Shown piece after piece: positions 17,749 to 27,589 of a stretch of DNA of 64,000 bases. Within the stretch, counting starts at the first letter, position 1. Every line of letters starts with the position of its first letter. The notes beneath the pieces are model-generated. The model made no database searches. It saw only the letters and a program-made list of their open reading frames with translations, and was not told the DNA's origin. Position numbers and translations under genes: made by a program. Source of the stretch: Palsa-504 sp963808315 (lineage in GTDB: Bacteria; Actinomycetota; Actinomycetes; Streptosporangiales; Streptosporangiaceae); the NCBI GenBank assembly GCA_963808315.1, contig CAWEFK010000014.1, forward strand, positions 1-64,000, read 5' to 3'.

Positions 17749-18890
17749 ATGACCAGCAAGCGGCTCACGACGGTGCTCGGGCAGCTGGGGCTCATTCAGG
17801 TCCGGTACGTGTCACCGGTTCGCCCCGGCGCGGCGCAGGGCCTGGTCGGCCGGGTCTACGGACAGGTCGAGCGGGAGTTCGGCGTGCTCGCCCCGTCGCT
17901 GGTCCTGTTCTCCCCGGCCCCGGGGGTGCTCGCCGCGAGCTGGCTGATGCTGCGGGAAACCCTGCTCGCGACCCGCCGGGTTTCCCGGACGGCCAAGGAG
18001 GCCGTCGCCACGGCGGTCTCGCTTGGCAACGCCTGTCCCTGGTGCGTCGCCGTGCACAGCACCATGCTCTCCGGGCTAGCGGATGGCCTGGTCCTCGCGG
18101 ACCAGCCCGCCACCTCGATCGCCGATCCCCGGCTGCGGGCGGTCACGACCTGGGCGCAGGACGGCCGGACCTCCGAAGGCGCCCGGCGGCATGAACCGGC
18201 CTGCCCGGCCGCCGACGCGCCCGAGCTGATCGGGACCGCGGTCCTGTTCCACTACTACAACCGCATGGTCAACGTGTTTCTCACCGAGGTCCCGCTGCCG
18301 CCGGGAGCCCCGAAGCTGGCCTTGGGCCCGGTCATGTGGATCCTCGACCGCAGGATGCGGCCGGCCGCCGGGCGCTCGCACCAGCCGGGCACGTCACTCG
18401 ATCTGCTGCCGGCCGGGTCGCTCCCCCCGACCTGTCCTGGGCGCGCGGCGATCAGCTGACCGAAGATGCCTTCGCCCGCGGCAGTGCCGCCATTGACGCG
18501 GCCGGCGCCAGGTCCGTACCGTCCTCGGTCCGCGACCTGGTCCTGACGGAGCTGGACAACTGGCACGGCGAACCGCGCGGCCCGAGCCGTGCGTGGGTCG
18601 AGAGCGCCGTGTCCGGCCTGCCGGCCGCCGACCAGGCCGCGGGCCGTCTCGCGCTGCTCACCGCGCTCGCCTCCGGTCAGGTCGACCGTTCCGTCGTCCG
18701 GAGGTTCCGGGCCAGCCGGCCGGGTGGCACAGCGCCGGGTAACAAGGCGCCGGGCGGCACGGCGCCGGGCGACACGGCGCTGGTCGAGCTGACCGCGTGG
18801 GCCAGCTTCGCGGCGGCGCGGCGGGTCGGTACCTGGATTCCCCTCGCCGCGGCCGGAGCGGCGACGCCATCCAGCGACTTCTTCGACTAG
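17749..18890 (+). CDS. AhpD-like/carboxymuconolactone decarboxylase family protein, frameshifted
   Basis: Alkylhydroperoxidase D-like fold. The N-terminal part reads from ATG 17749 to about 18425 and holds the redox motif ACPWCVAVHS (Cys-x2-Cys with the downstream His), expected to reduce peroxides or be a peroxiredoxin partner. The C-terminal half (LSWARGDQLTEDAFARGSAA onward) is in another frame to the stop at 18890. Adding one C to the run of six at about 18423-18428 joins them into about 380 residues. Near the C terminus, APG-rich repeats at about 18723-18785 suggest slippage-prone DNA. It lies downstream of the antiporter by about 110 bp. Confidence 0.7.
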
Positions 18891-19032
18891 GCACGGCCCT
18901 GGCGGCCGCCGCTTCCCCTGCTAGGGTGCTGATGGCATCGGGCCCAGGGTCGCTCCGGCTCCAGCGGGAATCGCCGGTGGCACAAGATCCGGGCCCCGGC
19001 CGTCAGGTGCTCGAACCGATCAGGGAGAATGC

Positions 19033-20253
19033 ATGACCGCGAACCTGGTTACCGGGATCGCCGAGCTCGTGACCAACGACGAGACCCTCGAAGGGGCGGA
19101 TCATTCCGGCCGGCTTGGCCTGCTGCGCGACGGCGCGATCGTGGTGGAGAACGGCGACATTGTCTGGCTCGGGCCCGCTGCCCGCGCCCCCGAGGCCGAC
19201 CAGCGGGTCGACGTCGGCGGGCGAGCCGTGATCCCCGGCTTCGTCGACTCGCACTCGCACCTGGTATTCGCCGGTGACCGGTCCGCGGAGTTCGCCGCCC
19301 GGATGACAGGTGTCCGCTATGACGGAGGAGGAATCACCGCCTCGGTGACCGCGACACGCGCGGCCAGCAACGACGAGCTCCGCCGCCTGGTCGCGCGCCG
19401 CGTCGCCGAGATGCGCGCTCAGGGCACGACGACCGTGGAGATCAAGAGCGGCTACGGTCTCACCGTCGAGGACGAGGCCAGGGCGCTGCGGATCGCCCGG
19501 GAGTTCACGGCCGAGACCACCTTTCTGGGCGCGCATGTCGTGCCGGCCGAATACTCCGGCCGTCGTGACGCCTACGTGGACCTGGTCACCGGGCCGATGC
19601 TGCAAGCCTGCGCCCCCTACGCACGCTGGATCGATGTCTTCTGCGAGCCGCACAGCACGTATGCGTTCACGGCGGACGAGGCGCTTGCGGTCCTGGCGGC
19701 GGGCCGGGAGGCCGGCCTGAAGTTGCGGGTGCACGGCAATCAGCTCGGCCCCGGCCCCGGCGTACGGCTCGCCGTCGACGCGGGGGCCGTCAGCGTCGAT
19801 CACTGCACCTTCCTGTCCAGCGCCGACGTCGACGCTCTGGCGAGTGCGGCCGACACCACGACCGCCACGCTGCTCCCAGGAGTGGAGTTCTCCACCCGGT
19901 CGCCCTATCCCGACGCCCGCGCCCTCCTCGACGCGGGCGTGTCCGTCGCGCTCGCCAGCGACTGCAACCCCGGCACCTGCTACAGCTCCTCGATGCCACT
20001 CGCCATCGCCCTGGCCGTGCGCGAAATGCACATGACTCCGGCCGAGGCCTTGCGCGCGGCGACGGCCGGCAGCGCCAAGGCGCTGCAGCGCGACGACATC
20101 GGGCACCTCCGTGTCGGCGGTCCCGCGGACCTCACCGTATTGGACGCGCCGTCATACCTGCACTTGTCATACCGGCCAGGAGTTCCCCTTGCCCATGCGC
20201 TCAGCCTGAATCACCAGCGGCCCATCGAAGCCGGTATAGTCGTCCCTTTATAG
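19033..20253 (+). CDS. hutI: Imidazolonepropionase
   Basis: Third enzyme of histidine breakdown, hydrolysing 4-imidazolone-5-propionate to N-formimino-L-glutamate. 406 residues, start ATG after AGGGAG. The amidohydrolase metal motif is VDSHSHLVFAGDRSAEFAAR. Downstream are EIKSGYGLTVEDEAR, the His ligand in LRVHGNQLG, SVDHCTF, and the last metal Asp in LASDCNPGTCYSSSM, all diagnostic of HutI. The other hut genes (hutH, hutU, formimidoylglutamate hydrolase) are not in the window, so the pathway is scattered or completed elsewhere. Confidence 0.95.
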   Translation: MTANLVTGIAELVTNDETLEGADHSGRLGLLRDGAIVVENGDIVWLGPAARAPEADQRVDVGGRAVIPGFVDSHSHLVFAGDRSAEFAARMTGVRYDGGGITASVTATRAASNDELRRLVARRVAEMRAQGTTTVEIKSGYGLTVEDEARALRIAREFTAETTFLGAHVVPAEYSGRRDAYVDLVTGPMLQACAPYARWIDVFCEPHSTYAFTADEALAVLAAGREAGLKLRVHGNQLGPGPGVRLAVDAGAVSVDHCTFLSSADVDALASAADTTTATLLPGVEFSTRSPYPDARALLDAGVSVALASDCNPGTCYSSSMPLAIALAVREMHMTPAEALRAATAGSAKALQRDDIGHLRVGGPADLTVLDAPSYLHLSYRPGVPLAHALSLNHQRPIEAGIVVPL

Positions 20254-20298
20254 GAGGATCTACGCTGCTGGCAACGGCATCTCCGTGGGGGAGGCGGA

Positions 20299-21246
20299 AT
20301 GTTTATCAGAATCCGGCAATACTTTACCCTGATGCGGCATCGCCGTGGCTTCGTCCTCGGTCTCGGACTGGTTGTGCTCGTGGCCTGCGTATGCGAGGTG
20401 ATTGCTCACACCAACCTGGTATGGGCGGCTGGCCAGGAAGGCGAGCGACAGCTGATTGCCGGATTTGGCGATGCCTTCATCATCTCCTTTGTCCTGGCTT
20501 TGCTTGTCGATCCGGCGGCCCAGCATCAATTCGCGACGGAATGGGGCCGCGATCTCTACTGGGCGATCTTCAGTCCGGACGCGCCCGAGGATTTCCGCGA
20601 TGCCCTGCAGGGCCTGGCCGCCCCCTCGGGCTATGTCGGCCGGTGCACCTACGAGCTAGAATTCAGCGAAGTCACCGAACGACCCGGCCTGCTGGCCTTC
20701 TACATGAAGGTCTCGCTGTCCGGTGTGGCCCTGGACCGGCGCGGTTTCCGCCCGGCCGATCGCGTGTTCGTGGTCAGCGGGCACCAGGGCGTACCTTCGC
20801 GGTATAACTACTGGTCGTTCGAGGGGGAAGACGGTAAACGCGCCGAATATAACGAGAGCGAGATGAAGTCACTCGGTGCTCTCTCGCGGGACGACGGCGG
20901 GACCACTATCCTCGATCAGTCGCTGCTTCTGCACGATACCCACGTGCCCTTTCGTGGAAAATACAAAGCCGAGCGGCACGTCACCGTCACCTGCTCCCGG
21001 TCGGACTATTTTCCGTTGTTCCAGGCCAGGATCGTCCTTAAGCAGGCGGTAATCGTCAAGGGCCGGGGCGTCGACTACCTTGAATTCACCCTGGTCCAGC
21101 TGGGCAGCGGGCCGATACCAGTCAATCCGGTAAAGCGCCCGGATGGCCATCTGGAGCTGCATTTCGAGTCCGAAAAGGTTGCCTTCCCTGGTCAGGCGAG
21201 CGTTCTTTCCTGGAAACCCAAGGTCGCAGCGGACCCGCCGGCGTGA
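20299..21246 (+). CDS. Unknown protein with two N-terminal membrane helices
   Basis: 315 residues, ATG after GGGGGAGG. Two hydrophobic segments near the N terminus (FVLGLGLVVLVACVCEVIA and FGDAFIISFVLALLVD) are followed by about 240 soluble residues rich in beta-prone sequence (CTYELEFSEVTERPGLLAFY, VTVTCSRSDYFPLF). I do not recognise a domain. The layout, a membrane hairpin then a cytoplasmic beta-rich domain, resembles small sensors or effectors. Codon use is less G/C-biased than the flanking genes. Its stop overlaps the GTG of the MFS gene (GTGA), so the two are coupled. Confidence 0.6.
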   Translation: MFIRIRQYFTLMRHRRGFVLGLGLVVLVACVCEVIAHTNLVWAAGQEGERQLIAGFGDAFIISFVLALLVDPAAQHQFATEWGRDLYWAIFSPDAPEDFRDALQGLAAPSGYVGRCTYELEFSEVTERPGLLAFYMKVSLSGVALDRRGFRPADRVFVVSGHQGVPSRYNYWSFEGEDGKRAEYNESEMKSLGALSRDDGGTTILDQSLLLHDTHVPFRGKYKAERHVTVTCSRSDYFPLFQARIVLKQAVIVKGRGVDYLEFTLVQLGSGPIPVNPVKRPDGHLELHFESEKVAFPGQASVLSWKPKVAADPPA

Positions 21247-22714
21247 CCTCCGGCCGGCCGGAGAACGTGCGGGCGGAGCCAGCCTCAAGCGCGGACCGGA
21301 ACCGCAGGCTCGGCTGGGTAACCGCCGCCGCCATCGTCGGCCAGCTCATGGTGGTGCTCGACATCGCCGTCGTCAATGTGGCCACCCCGTCGATCCGGGC
21401 CGGCCTCGGTTTCTCGGCGCCGGAGACGCAGTGGGTGGCCAGCGGCTACCTCCTGACGTTCGCCGGCTTCCTGCTGGCCGGCGGCCGCGCCGCGGACATC
21501 TACGGCAGGCGTCGCATCTTCACCCTCGGTCTGCTGCTTTTACCGTCTCGAGCCTGGGCGCGGGACTGTCCACCACCCCGCTTCTGCTGATCGGATGGCG
21601 CGTCGTGCAGGGCCTGGGCGCGGCCCTGCTGTCCCCGGCCACGCTCACGGTGCTCATCACCGAGTTGCAGGGACGGCGCCGGAGCCGGGCCGTCGGCGCG
21701 TGGGCCTCGATGAGCGGTGTCGGCGGCGGCCTCGGGGTCCTGGTCGGCGGGCTGCTGACGCAGGAGCTGACCTGGCGCTGGATCTTCTTCATCAACGTGC
21801 CGCTGGGCGGTCTCACCCTGGCGGTGGCCTGGATCGTGCTGACAGCGGACCGGACCGGCCACGAGAAGGGAGATCTTGACCTGCCGGGCGCGGTGACCCT
21901 GACCGCGGGAATGGTCGCCCTGGTCTTCGCGCTGATCCAGGCCGAGACGAGCTCCTGGACGGCGCCCGCCACGATCGGCTCCGCGCTCGCGGGTGTGCTG
22001 CTGCTCACGGTCTTCTGGCGAATCGAATCCGCGCACGCGCCCCGGCCGCTCGTCCCGCTGGCCCGCATCCGCGGCCGAACGCTGCTCGGCGCCAACCTCA
22101 CGGTCCTGCTGCTTTACTGCGTGATCATCGCACCGTGGTTTCTCTTCTCCTACTACATGCAGACGGTTCTCGGCTTCAGCCCGCTGCTGGCCGGTCTCGG
22201 CTTCCTGCCGCAGGCGGCCGTCATCGCGGGAACGTCTACGGTCAGCTCATGGATCGTCTCCCGCCGGGGTCCGCGCCTGCTGGTCATGGCGGGGCCGCTG
22301 CTCGCCGTGGCCGGCATGCTCGACATGTGGTGGCAGGTGGCCGGGGACCGCCGTGCCGGTTACCTTCCCGCTGTGCTGATACCGCTGATCCTGCTCGGCC
22401 TCGCCGTCGGGTGCACTCTGCCCGCCGCGACCCTCGCGGCTACGGCCGACGTGGCCGCCGCCGATACCGGACTCGCCGCGGGCCTGCTCAACTCGAGCAG
22501 GCAGTTCGGCGCGGCGCTGGGGCTCGCGATCTTGTTCACCACCGGCACGGCGCGAAGCGGACGCTCGCTCGCGGTCCACTCGGTCCCCCCCGGATACCCC
22601 GCCGCGGGTCTTATCGGGGCGGGAATCGCGGCGGCCGCCTTCGCCGTCGCCTTCATCTCCTTTGGCATCGGGTATCCAGGTCGCGCCGGGCACCGCCCGG
22701 GCGGCCAAGTCTAA
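21243..22714 (+). CDS. MFS transporter, DHA2 (EmrB/QacA) drug-exporter type, frameshifted
   Basis: Fourteen-helix multidrug exporter of the major facilitator superfamily, driven by the proton gradient. The GTG at 21243 overlaps the upstream stop. The first part contains motif D1 (VVLDIAVVNVATPSI) and motif A (GGRAADIYGRRRIFTLG). The frame then changes at a TTTT run near 21537-21541. One extra T rejoins LGLLL to FTVSSLGAGLS, and the second part continues through motif B (WRVVQGLGAALLSPATL) and motif C to the stop at 22714. Joined length is about 490 residues, normal for the family. Confidence 0.8.
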
Positions 22715-22803
22715 GGTGATCCTTGAGATCGCCCGGATCTGTTGCCCGGCCGGCCATCGCCCAGTTAGACAGCAGAGTTAGACCGCGAAAGCCGGAGGCA
22801 GGC

Positions 22804-24019
22804 ATGGACAGCCCTTTCCCGACGGAGAATTTCCGCCCCGCTCCGCGAGGAGATAACCACCGGGCCGCTGACCGTCACCGGCTCCATTCCCCGGTCATCT
22901 CGACGGCCGCTACCTGCGGATCGGCCCGAACCCGATCGCCGACGTCGATCCGGCCACCTACCACTGGTTTCTCGGCGACGGCATGGTGCACGGCGTGCGG
23001 CTGCGCGACGGGAAGGCGCAGTGGTACCGCAGCCGTTACGTCCGCTCGACGGACGCGATGCACCGCCTCGGCGAACCGCTGCCGGAGGACCAGACCCGGC
23101 GGGGAATGTCGCCGAACACCAACGTGATCAGGCAGGCCGGGCGGTACCTTCGCCCTCGTCGAGGGCGGCCCGCCGCCGTACGAGCTGACGGTCCTCGACG
23201 CGGACGGCAGGATCCGGCGTTCGGTCGACATCGACGTCGGCGGCGGGCCGATGATGCACGACTTCTCGCTGACCGAGCACTATGTCGTGCTGTACGACCT
23301 GCCGTCACCTTCAACACCGCCCGGGCGGTATCCACCCAGCCCCGGCTGCGGCGCCCGCTGGCCCGCTTTATGCTGGCCAGAGCGCTGAACCGGCCCGCGC
23401 TGGCCGAGCGGCTTGTCAGCGCCATGGTGCGAGCCGGCGGCGCGCGGCGCGACGCCAGGAACTTCCCCTACGTCTGGAACCCCGCCACCAGGCGCGGGTC
23501 GGCGTGCTGCCTCGGGCCGGCGGCTCGGCGGATGTCCGCTGGTTCGACGTCAACCCCTGCTACGTCTTCCACCCGCTCAACGCCTACGAGGCCGACGACA
23601 CCCTCGTACTCGAGGTCGTCCGGCATGAGCGGGTGTTCAGCACCGAAATGCGCGGTCCCGCGGAGGGTACCCCCACGCTTGACCGGTGGACCGTGGACCT
23701 GGTGGCCGGCAAGGTCCTCGAGTCACGCCTGGACGACCGGGATCAGGAGTTCCCCCGCATCGACGAACGCCTGACCGGGCATCCGCACCGGTACGGCTAC
23801 ACCGTCAACTCCGGTTCCGGCGAGAACCACGTGATCAAGCACGATTTCGCGCCCGGGGACAGCACCGTCCGGAGCCTGGGATCCAGGCGGCAGACCAGCG
23901 AGTTCAGCTTCATACCGGACCGGCCGGACGCCGCCGGCACCCTCGGGGACGTCGCCGCGATCCACCTGCCCACCCGGGTCCCGCAGGGCTTCCACGGCAA
24001 CTGGATCCCCGTCACTTAG
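22804..24019 (+). pseudogene. Carotenoid oxygenase (RPE65 family), multiply frameshifted
   Basis: Remains of a carotenoid/lignostilbene cleavage dioxygenase. Family segments are readable only by switching frame: GRYLRIGPNP and WFLGDGMVHGVRLRDGKAQW near 22905-23020, FALVEGGPPPYELTVLDADG near 23150, MMHDFSLTEHYVVLYD with the iron-ligand His near 23255, FDVNPCYVFHPLNAYE near 23550, and the C-terminal PQGFHGNWIP with the last His. At least five indels are needed to join them (about 22842, 22892, 23145, 23300 and 23485). Order and spacing are otherwise normal. This density of damage exceeds the single indels seen in other genes, so the gene is probably dead or locally badly sequenced. Confidence 0.75.
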
Positions 24020-24103
24020 CGGATCCGAGGTCGTCGCCCGGGCCATTCGGCGTGACCTGCCCGGCGTGATCCGCGATACCGTCCAGGTTGTGAGGACGAT
24101 GGC

Positions 24104-25489
24104 ATGACCGGCGGGTTCGCCGATTTTGACCGCTCGCGTACCGCCCTGCTCGCGGACGCGGCCGAACGGGCCTGCCGGTACCTGCAGGGACTGGCCGATC
24201 GCGCGGTAGCGCCGGCGGCCGAGGCGGTGCTCGCGCTGGACGGGCTGGATTTCCCGTTGCCGGAGTCGGGCCTTGAACCGTCGCGGGTGCTGGCGGCCCT
24301 GGACGAGGTGGGCTCGCCGGCCACGATGGCGAGCGCGGGCCCGCGCTATTTCGGCTTCGTCACCGGCGGGGCGCTGCCGGTGGCGGTCGCGACGTCCTGG
24401 TTGCTGGCGGCCTGGGACCAGAACGCCGCGCTTTCGGTGATGTCCCCGGTGGCCACCCGCCTGGACGCGGTGGCGATCGGGTGGGTGGGCCAGCTCCTGG
24501 GCCTGCCCGCCGGCATGTCGGGGGGTTTCGTGACCGGGGCCACGATGGCCAACGCGACCTGCCTGGCGGCGGCGCGGGACGCGGTCCTGGCCCGAGCCGG
24601 CTGGGACGCGGCCGGCGCCGGGCTGGTCGGCGCGCCCCCGATCCAGGTCGTGGTCGGCGACGAGGTGCACGCCGCGGTGCTCAAAGCCCTGGGCCTGATC
24701 GGGCTGGGACGCGGCCGGGCCGTGCGGCTGCGCACCGATGATCAGGGCCGCATCGTCCCGCGCGAGCTGCCGGAGCTTGACCCCCCGGCGATCGTCTGCC
24801 TGCAAGCCGGCAACGTCAACAGCGGCGCCAGCGACCCGTTCGGTCCGCTCATCGAGTGGGCGCACGCGCGGGGCGCCTGGGTGCATGTCGATGGCGCCTT
24901 CGGGCTGTGGGCCGCCGCGTGCCCGGAGCTGGCGGGGGAGGTGGCAGGCGCGGCCGCGGCCGATTCCTGGGCGACCGATGCGCATAAGTGGCTGAACACC
25001 ACCTACGACTGCGGCATCGCCCTGGTCCGCGACGGCGCGGCGCTGCGGGCCGCGATGCGGGCCGATGCCTCCTACCTGCCGGCCGGCGCCGGGCGTGACC
25101 CGATGCAGTTCACGCCCGGCTCCTCCCAGCGCGCCCGGGGAGCCGAGGTGTGGGCCGTGCTGGCCGCCCTGGGCCGCGACGGCGTCTCCCGCCTGGTCGC
25201 CGGCCACGTCGCCCTGGCCAGGCGGTTCGCGGCGGGCCTGGCCGCCGGAGGGCTGGACGTGCTGAACGAGGTGCGGCTCAACCAGGTCGTGGCGGCGTGC
25301 GGGGACGCCCCCGCGACCCAGGAGATGATCGGCGCGCTGCAGCGCGAGGGCACCTGCTGGTGCGGCCCGACCACCTGGCGCGGACGCCCGGCCATGCGGA
25401 TCAGCATCAGCAACTGGGCCACCACCCAGGCTGACGTGGATCGCAGCGTCGCCGCCGTGCTGGCCGCGGCGAACCATGCCAGCTCTTAG
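24104..25489 (+). CDS. PLP-dependent decarboxylase/aminotransferase-like protein (group II)
   Basis: 461-residue fold-type I PLP enzyme of the aromatic-L-amino-acid/glutamate decarboxylase superfamily. The lysine that forms the Schiff base lies in WATDAHKWLNTTYDCG, and HVDGAFGLWAAA supplies the PLP-stacking and Asp region. FVTGGALPVAVATSWLLAAWDQN near the N terminus is typical of actinobacterial members annotated as aspartate aminotransferase family. The substrate cannot be assigned. Its stop overlaps the stop of the convergent DUF385 gene by a few bases. Confidence 0.8.
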   Translation: MTGGFADFDRSRTALLADAAERACRYLQGLADRAVAPAAEAVLALDGLDFPLPESGLEPSRVLAALDEVGSPATMASAGPRYFGFVTGGALPVAVATSWLLAAWDQNAALSVMSPVATRLDAVAIGWVGQLLGLPAGMSGGFVTGATMANATCLAAARDAVLARAGWDAAGAGLVGAPPIQVVVGDEVHAAVLKALGLIGLGRGRAVRLRTDDQGRIVPRELPELDPPAIVCLQAGNVNSGASDPFGPLIEWAHARGAWVHVDGAFGLWAAACPELAGEVAGAAAADSWATDAHKWLNTTYDCGIALVRDGAALRAAMRADASYLPAGAGRDPMQFTPGSSQRARGAEVWAVLAALGRDGVSRLVAGHVALARRFAAGLAAGGLDVLNEVRLNQVVAACGDAPATQEMIGALQREGTCWCGPTTWRGRPAMRISISNWATTQADVDRSVAAVLAAANHASS

Positions 25490-25902
25490 TCCGGGAAGCT
25501 GACCTTCGCCAGCGGGCTGCGCTCCACCCATTCCGCCAGGACAGCTGTCGGCCAGGGGCTGTCGGGGCCCTGGCGATGGTTGAAGTCCTCGACGAAATCG
25601 GTCATGACCCGGTGCCGTTCGGCCGGATCGGTGATGACCGCGGCCACGGCCGGCAGATCGGCGACCACGCCGTGCTTGAGGTGGAAGGTGAAATGCGGCT
25701 CGGCGGCCAGGTTGGTCAGCCAGTCCCGGGTGCGCGGTCCGGGAATTCCGCTCAGGTAAATGGAATCCTCGAACCGGTAGAAGCAGATTTCGATCCGGCG
25801 CGGCTCCCCGGAGCGCCGGCCCGTGGTGGTGATGTCGATGGTGCGCTCCTCGATGGTCGAGGAGCGATTGATGGCCAGCGCCTGGCGCACGTCGTCACGC
25901 AT
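25486..25902 (-). CDS. DUF385/F420-type deazaflavin-dependent nitroreductase family protein
   Basis: 138-residue split-barrel protein related to Ddn and other F420-binding nitroreductases. Conserved parts are IDITTTGRRSGEPRRIEI near the N terminus (the TxGRxSG motif that contacts the cofactor), YLSGIPGPRTRDWLTNLAAE, and HFTFHLKHGVVADL. Such proteins reduce small molecules with deazaflavin F420H2 in actinobacteria. A second member lies at 26327-26776 and a decayed SRPBCC fragment lies between them. Confidence 0.75.
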   Translation of the reverse strand: MRDDVRQALAINRSSTIEERTIDITTTGRRSGEPRRIEICFYRFEDSIYLSGIPGPRTRDWLTNLAAEPHFTFHLKHGVVADLPAVAAVITDPAERHRVMTDFVEDFNHRQGPDSPWPTAVLAEWVERSPLAKVSFPD

Positions 25903-25928
25903 GATAGAACTCTAACCGGCGACCAGGG

Positions 25929-26165
25929 TCAGGACGCGGCCTCCAGCACGGCCTTCACCTGGTCGAGCTGAACGACCTGGCGTTGCAGTTCCTGGGTCAC
26001 GATCGGCTTGGCCAGCTTCATCAGCCCGGTGATCTTTACTGCCAGCACGAAGCGCACCTTGGTGCTCTGGTCGGGGTTCTCGGTCAGCTCGAACGCGCCC
26101 TCCGGGCGGGCGGGGCCCGCGGTCATGGTGAAGGCCAGCCGCCGGGGTGGCTCGCCGGTGCGCAA
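25929..26165 (-). pseudogene. SRPBCC family protein, C-terminal fragment
   Basis: The 78 residues match only the C-terminal half of an SRPBCC (polyketide cyclase/Bet v1-like) protein: PPRRLAFTMTAGPARPEG, FELTENPDQSTKVRFVLAVK, and an ending of the type ELQRQVVQLDQVKAVLE. The N-terminal strands and helix are absent upstream, where an unrelated short sequence lies instead. No good ribosome binding site precedes the first ATG. I read it as a deletion remnant. Confidence 0.55.
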
Positions 26166-26326
26166 GAAACGCTATCCCTGAGCATCCCGTCCTATTCGGG
26201 ATAAGAACACCTAGCTCATACATGGTTGTTTTCTTAGTCATGGTGACTTTCCCGGTTGGCCGCCTGCCCCGGATTTCTCACCGCGCGCCTTATCAAGGCG
26301 CATGACCCTCCGCTACGCTGGACCGC

Positions 26327-26776
26327 GTGCCCGATCACTACCGCGCGCCCGGCTGGTTCACGCGTAACGTCTTCAACCAGCTGGTGGCGCTGCTGACCAG
26401 GCGGGGCATCAGCGTTCTCGGTTCGCGGGTGCTGGCCGTGAAGGGCCGGACCAGCGGCGAGTGGCGGACCACGCCGGTGAACCTGCTTACCCACGATGGC
26501 CGCCGTTACCTCGTCGCCCCCCGCGGTGAAACCCAGTGGGTTCGCAACCTGCGCGCCGCGGGCACCGGCGAGCTGCGGCTGGGTCGGCGCGCCGAGAGCT
26601 TCCGTGGCCGCGAGCTGACCGATGACGAGAAGATCCCGGTGCTGCGGGCCTACCTCAAGCGGTGGAAGGCCGAGGTCGGGATCTTCTTCGAGGGCACGGG
26701 ACCGGACTCCAGCGACGACCAGGTCCGCGCCATTGCCCCCAAACACCCGGCGTTCGAGGTCCAGGCTAGCCAGTAG
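26327..26776 (+). CDS. DUF385/F420-dependent nitroreductase family protein
   Basis: 149 residues from a GTG start. The DUF385 core is clear: VLAVKGRTSGEWRTTPVNLL (cofactor motif), RYLVAPRGETQWVRNLRAAG, and a C-terminal helix YLKRWKAEVGIFF. Proteins of this kind in mycobacteria bind F420 and reduce quinones or nitro compounds. The end of the gene is overlapped antisense by the open frame of the DeoR regulator. It is transcribed alone. Confidence 0.8.
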   Translation: MPDHYRAPGWFTRNVFNQLVALLTRRGISVLGSRVLAVKGRTSGEWRTTPVNLLTHDGRRYLVAPRGETQWVRNLRAAGTGELRLGRRAESFRGRELTDDEKIPVLRAYLKRWKAEVGIFFEGTGPDSSDDQVRAIAPKHPAFEVQASQ

Positions 26777-27568
26777 TCCGTCGCTAGTGCACGCAACAGG
26801 ACGACGCCCGCGGCGGCCAGCTCGGCGGAGGCGGCTGCGTTCTCCTCGTCATCGGTGATGAGCGCGGTGACCTGGTCGAGCGCGCATACCCGGTGCACGG
26901 CGATGACGCCGAGCTTGCTGGAGTCGGCCAGCACGTAGGTCGCGGCGCTGTGATCGATGATCGTCCGCAGGATGGCCGCCTCGGCGGGGTAGTAGTCGGT
27001 GAGCCCGGCCTCGGGATGCACGCCGCCTGCCCCGAGGAACGCCTTCCCGGCGTAGAAATCAGCGAAGAAAGCCTCCGCGTGGGTGCCGGAGCAGGCGCCG
27101 TCGCCGGGACGGATCTGCCCGCCGCACAGCAACAGCTCGATGCCGCTGCGGTCGGACAGCGCCGCCGCCACCGGCACGGAGTTGGTCAGGACCCGGCCTC
27201 GCAAGCTGGCCGGCAGGGCCCGCGCTAGCTGCCGCGGGGTGGTGCCGGTACCGATGACGATGGTCTCCTCGGTGCTCGCGAGAGTGGCGGCCAGCGCCGC
27301 GATGGCCTGCTTGCCGGGGAAGGTTCAGGCTGCTCCTGGCGGCGAAACTACCCTCGCTGGCCGACCGGAAAGGTGCGGTGGCGCCACCGAGGACCCGGTT
27401 GAGCAGTCCCTCGTCCCGCAGGCTCCGCAGGTCCCGCCGGACGGTCCCGACGGACACCCCAAGGTTTCGCGAGAGTTCTTCGGCCGAGGCGGCGCCCTGC
27501 GCCCGAACCTGCGTGAGGATCGCCTCCCGGCGCTGCGTCGCCAGCATCCGCGTTCCGCTCTTAAGCAT
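26650..27568 (-). CDS. DeoR/GlpR family transcriptional regulator, frameshifted
   Basis: Sugar-metabolism-type repressor. The N-terminal DeoR helix-turn-helix is intact (QRREAILTQVRAQGAASAEELSRNLGVSVGTVRRDL is the region; recognition helix SVGTVRRDLRSL). The sugar-phosphate sensor domain (IVIGTGTT, VLTNSVPVAAAL, FLGAGGVHPEAGL, YVLADSSKLG) is in a different frame. The shift sits at a CCCC run near 27317-27320 (minus strand), where removing one C gives NLPGKQAIAAL. Homologues end near VVLLRALA (about 26785), but here the frame runs on to 26650 antisense to the DUF385 gene. No target sugar operon is adjacent. Confidence 0.75.
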
Positions 27569-27589
27569 GACTGTTTATGACCGATTATG

